NCBI RefSeq assembly: GCF_964019385.1
Contig: NC_088654.1
Coordinates: 5,043,597 to 5,107,596 of the forward strand
Source of the DNA: Sycon ciliatum
Lineage: Eukaryota > Porifera > Calcarea > Leucosolenida > Sycettidae
Direction: 5' to 3'
DNA length: 64,000 nt
The notes below the pieces were generated by a model that saw only the letters and a program-made list of their open reading frames with translations, ran no database searches and was not told the DNA's origin. Each line of letters opens with the position of its first letter. The stretch's first letter is position 1. Below, piece after piece: positions 63,060-64,000 of this stretch. Position numbers and translations under genes: made by a program.

Positions 63060-63218
63060 AATTCAAAGGATCAGTCGTCTTCTAGGTTCAGCCTGGTCCC
63101 ATAGCTCAGTGGTTAGAGCATTGCTCATGACAAGCAGGGTCCCAGGTTCGAGTCCTGGAGGGTCTGGCGTTTTTTTATATTTTCAGGCAGTTCACTTCCC
63201 CGACTGATCCTTTGAATT
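63060..63218 (+). mobile_element. tRNA-like element bounded by 18-bp inverted repeats
   Basis: AATTCAAAGGATCAGTCG (63060-63077) is perfectly mirrored at 63201-63218. Between them lies the tRNA-like sequence. ATT-rich sequence follows on the right (63217-63237). A partly matching second right end (TGTTCCTTTGAATTATTATT) occurs at 63279-63299. Confidence 0.6.
63095..63166 (+). repeat. tRNA-like sequence, pseudo-tRNA (A and B boxes intact)
   Basis: The D arm (GCTC...GAGC), an anticodon stem TTGCT/AGCAG with loop CATGACA (nominal anticodon TGA), and a perfect T arm (CCAGG-TTCGAGT-CCTGG) are present, and the A box (TAGCTCAGTGGTTAGAGCA) and B box (GGTTCGAGTCC) are good. However, position 33 is A instead of the invariant T, and the acceptor stem has mismatches at 3:70 and 7:66 and a G-T pair at 1:72. 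It is therefore a SINE-type promoter or a pseudogene rather than a working tRNA. Confidence 0.65.
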
Positions 63219-63634
63219 AATATTCTTATTATTATTTTTTATGAAAGGATTGGGAGAACTTCAAAGTTCACTTCCCCTACTGTTCCTTTGAATTATTATT
63301 TCTCCTTTATTCACTTCTTTCGAAGGCGATAAGCCAGACCCAACGGGAAATATTTCCATGGGTGGGACAGCAAAAAAGAAAGTGAAAAAAAAAACCAAAA
63401 TTAAATAAATAAATAAAACCTAAAAACCAAAGGGACAAGAACTAGTTGAAGGAAGAGGAAGAAAGGAAAGAAACTCAATCCGAACTCCAACATCAAAACA
63501 ATAATAAAGAATTTGCAGCGACAGGCAAAATACATCAACCAATGAAGGGAGTAGTAACAAAGGAAATATCAGTCTTTATCAGTCGTTATTCAAGTCTCTT
63601 AGCTATTGAACATGCAAACGCAGCAGAGGTGCAT

Positions 63635-64000
63635 CTACATGTTAAGGATAGTTCTCAGTATTTTAATCGAACCTTGTATAGCCTCCTGTTGCGCAATAGC
63701 CAGGTCTCCTCCCTGCACAGTCCGAAGGCATTGAGGAGTCTCCCCCACCAAGCCTCCCAGGGCACCGACAACCACAGGGACCACGTCAACCTGGTTGAGG
63801 GACCAAATCCTCGAAATCTCCCGCTTCAAATCATAATATTTCGAGCGCTTTTCAGACATTTTCTTATTGATGTTGTTCTCACCAGGAACGCTGATGTCTA
63901 TAATGTAGGCGATGCGCTCCTTGTCATCAACAAGGAGCAGATCGGGCCTGTTTGCTGATAGTTTCAGGTCAGTTGGGACCGAATACTCCCAATAGAGGCG
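63635..64000 (-). pseudogene. LINE-type C-terminal endonuclease-like domain, running off the right edge
   Basis: On the minus strand the sequence entering from the edge reads TDLKLSANRPDLLLVDDKE, IIDISVPGENNINKKMSEKRSKYYDLKREI, VVPVVVGALGGLVGETP and SIKILRTILNM-stop. These match the widespread 'NRPDi....k....liDva(i/v)P.d.n......eK..KY..L..Ei' and 'vvPvvvGalG' C-terminal domain (PD-(D/E)XK-like) linked to LINE reverse transcriptases in animals. The frame is open through the visible part. The rest lies outside the window. 63240-63630 has no other feature. Confidence 0.65.

Noticed and set aside
63095..63166. A functional tRNA-Ser(TGA)
   Set aside because: It lacks T33, the acceptor stem has two mismatches, there is no long variable arm expected of tRNA-Ser, and it lies within inverted repeats.

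Overview
This is eukaryotic, repeat-dense DNA: no operons or ribosome-binding sites, a secreted protein broken by a splice donor, abundant microsatellites, and a metazoan mix of transposons (Penelope-like elements, CR1/L2/Jockey-like LINEs, a Ty3/gypsy element, tRNA-derived SINEs, and piggyBac, hAT, pogo, MULE and ISXO2-derived sequence). I infer an invertebrate, possibly an early-branching marine animal such as a sponge or cnidarian. The species cannot be fixed from the sequence.

Layout. 0.2-0.8 kb: first exon of a secreted protein (minus). 1.2-8.1 kb: foldback and MITE insertions nested in a host repeat (called X), a palindrome carrying a hammerhead ribozyme (3.15 kb), a LINE 3' end and a Penelope-like fragment. 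8.2-10.7, 47-49.2 and 57.5-59.8 kb: three diverged copies of a unit carrying an intronless ISXO2/Merlin-transposase-derived gene (copies A, B, C). 12-15, 23.9-25.1 and 26-28.8 kb: copies of a ~2.85 kb repeat (called Y), two of which carry an open ~297-codon reading frame of unknown function. 15.1-16.9 kb: a ribozyme element made of ~350 bp units, flanked by a 13-bp target duplication and split by a FLYWCH-encoding MULE-like insertion. 21.1-22.5 and 32.0-33.5 kb: a duplicated unit (called D), with relatives at 50.7-52.6 and 56.2-57.1 kb. 28.8-31.95 kb: a LINE end, then a 5' LTR, primer site, gag and truncated pol of a gypsy element. 33-36 kb: a ribozyme, a Penelope GIY-YIG domain and a 349-bp palindrome with a hammerhead at its apex. 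36-46.5 kb: LINE pieces, MITEs and a pogo-like element. 49.6-56.2 kb: LINE, SINE and a repeat called M. 60-63 kb: two head-to-head pairs of Penelope-like 3' ends. 63-64 kb: a tRNA-like element and a LINE endonuclease-like domain.

The main discovery is a set of type-I hammerhead ribozymes: three with the complete conserved core and all helices (3154-3195 plus; 15365-15408 minus; 35260-35305 plus), one with a core substitution (33053-33101), and several relics. They lie in small repeats organised as palindromes or head-to-tail/head-to-head multimers, as expected for retrozymes (ribozyme-processed circular RNAs copied back into DNA). The 35-kb palindrome and both Penelope-like inverted pairs share a head-to-head layout with (ATT)n-rich tracts on both outer sides, which suggests one mobilisation route. 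The second lead is the ISXO2-derived gene family: it keeps its zinc ribbon and fold-specific motifs but has lost the second catalytic aspartate in all three copies, so it looks domesticated rather than mobile.
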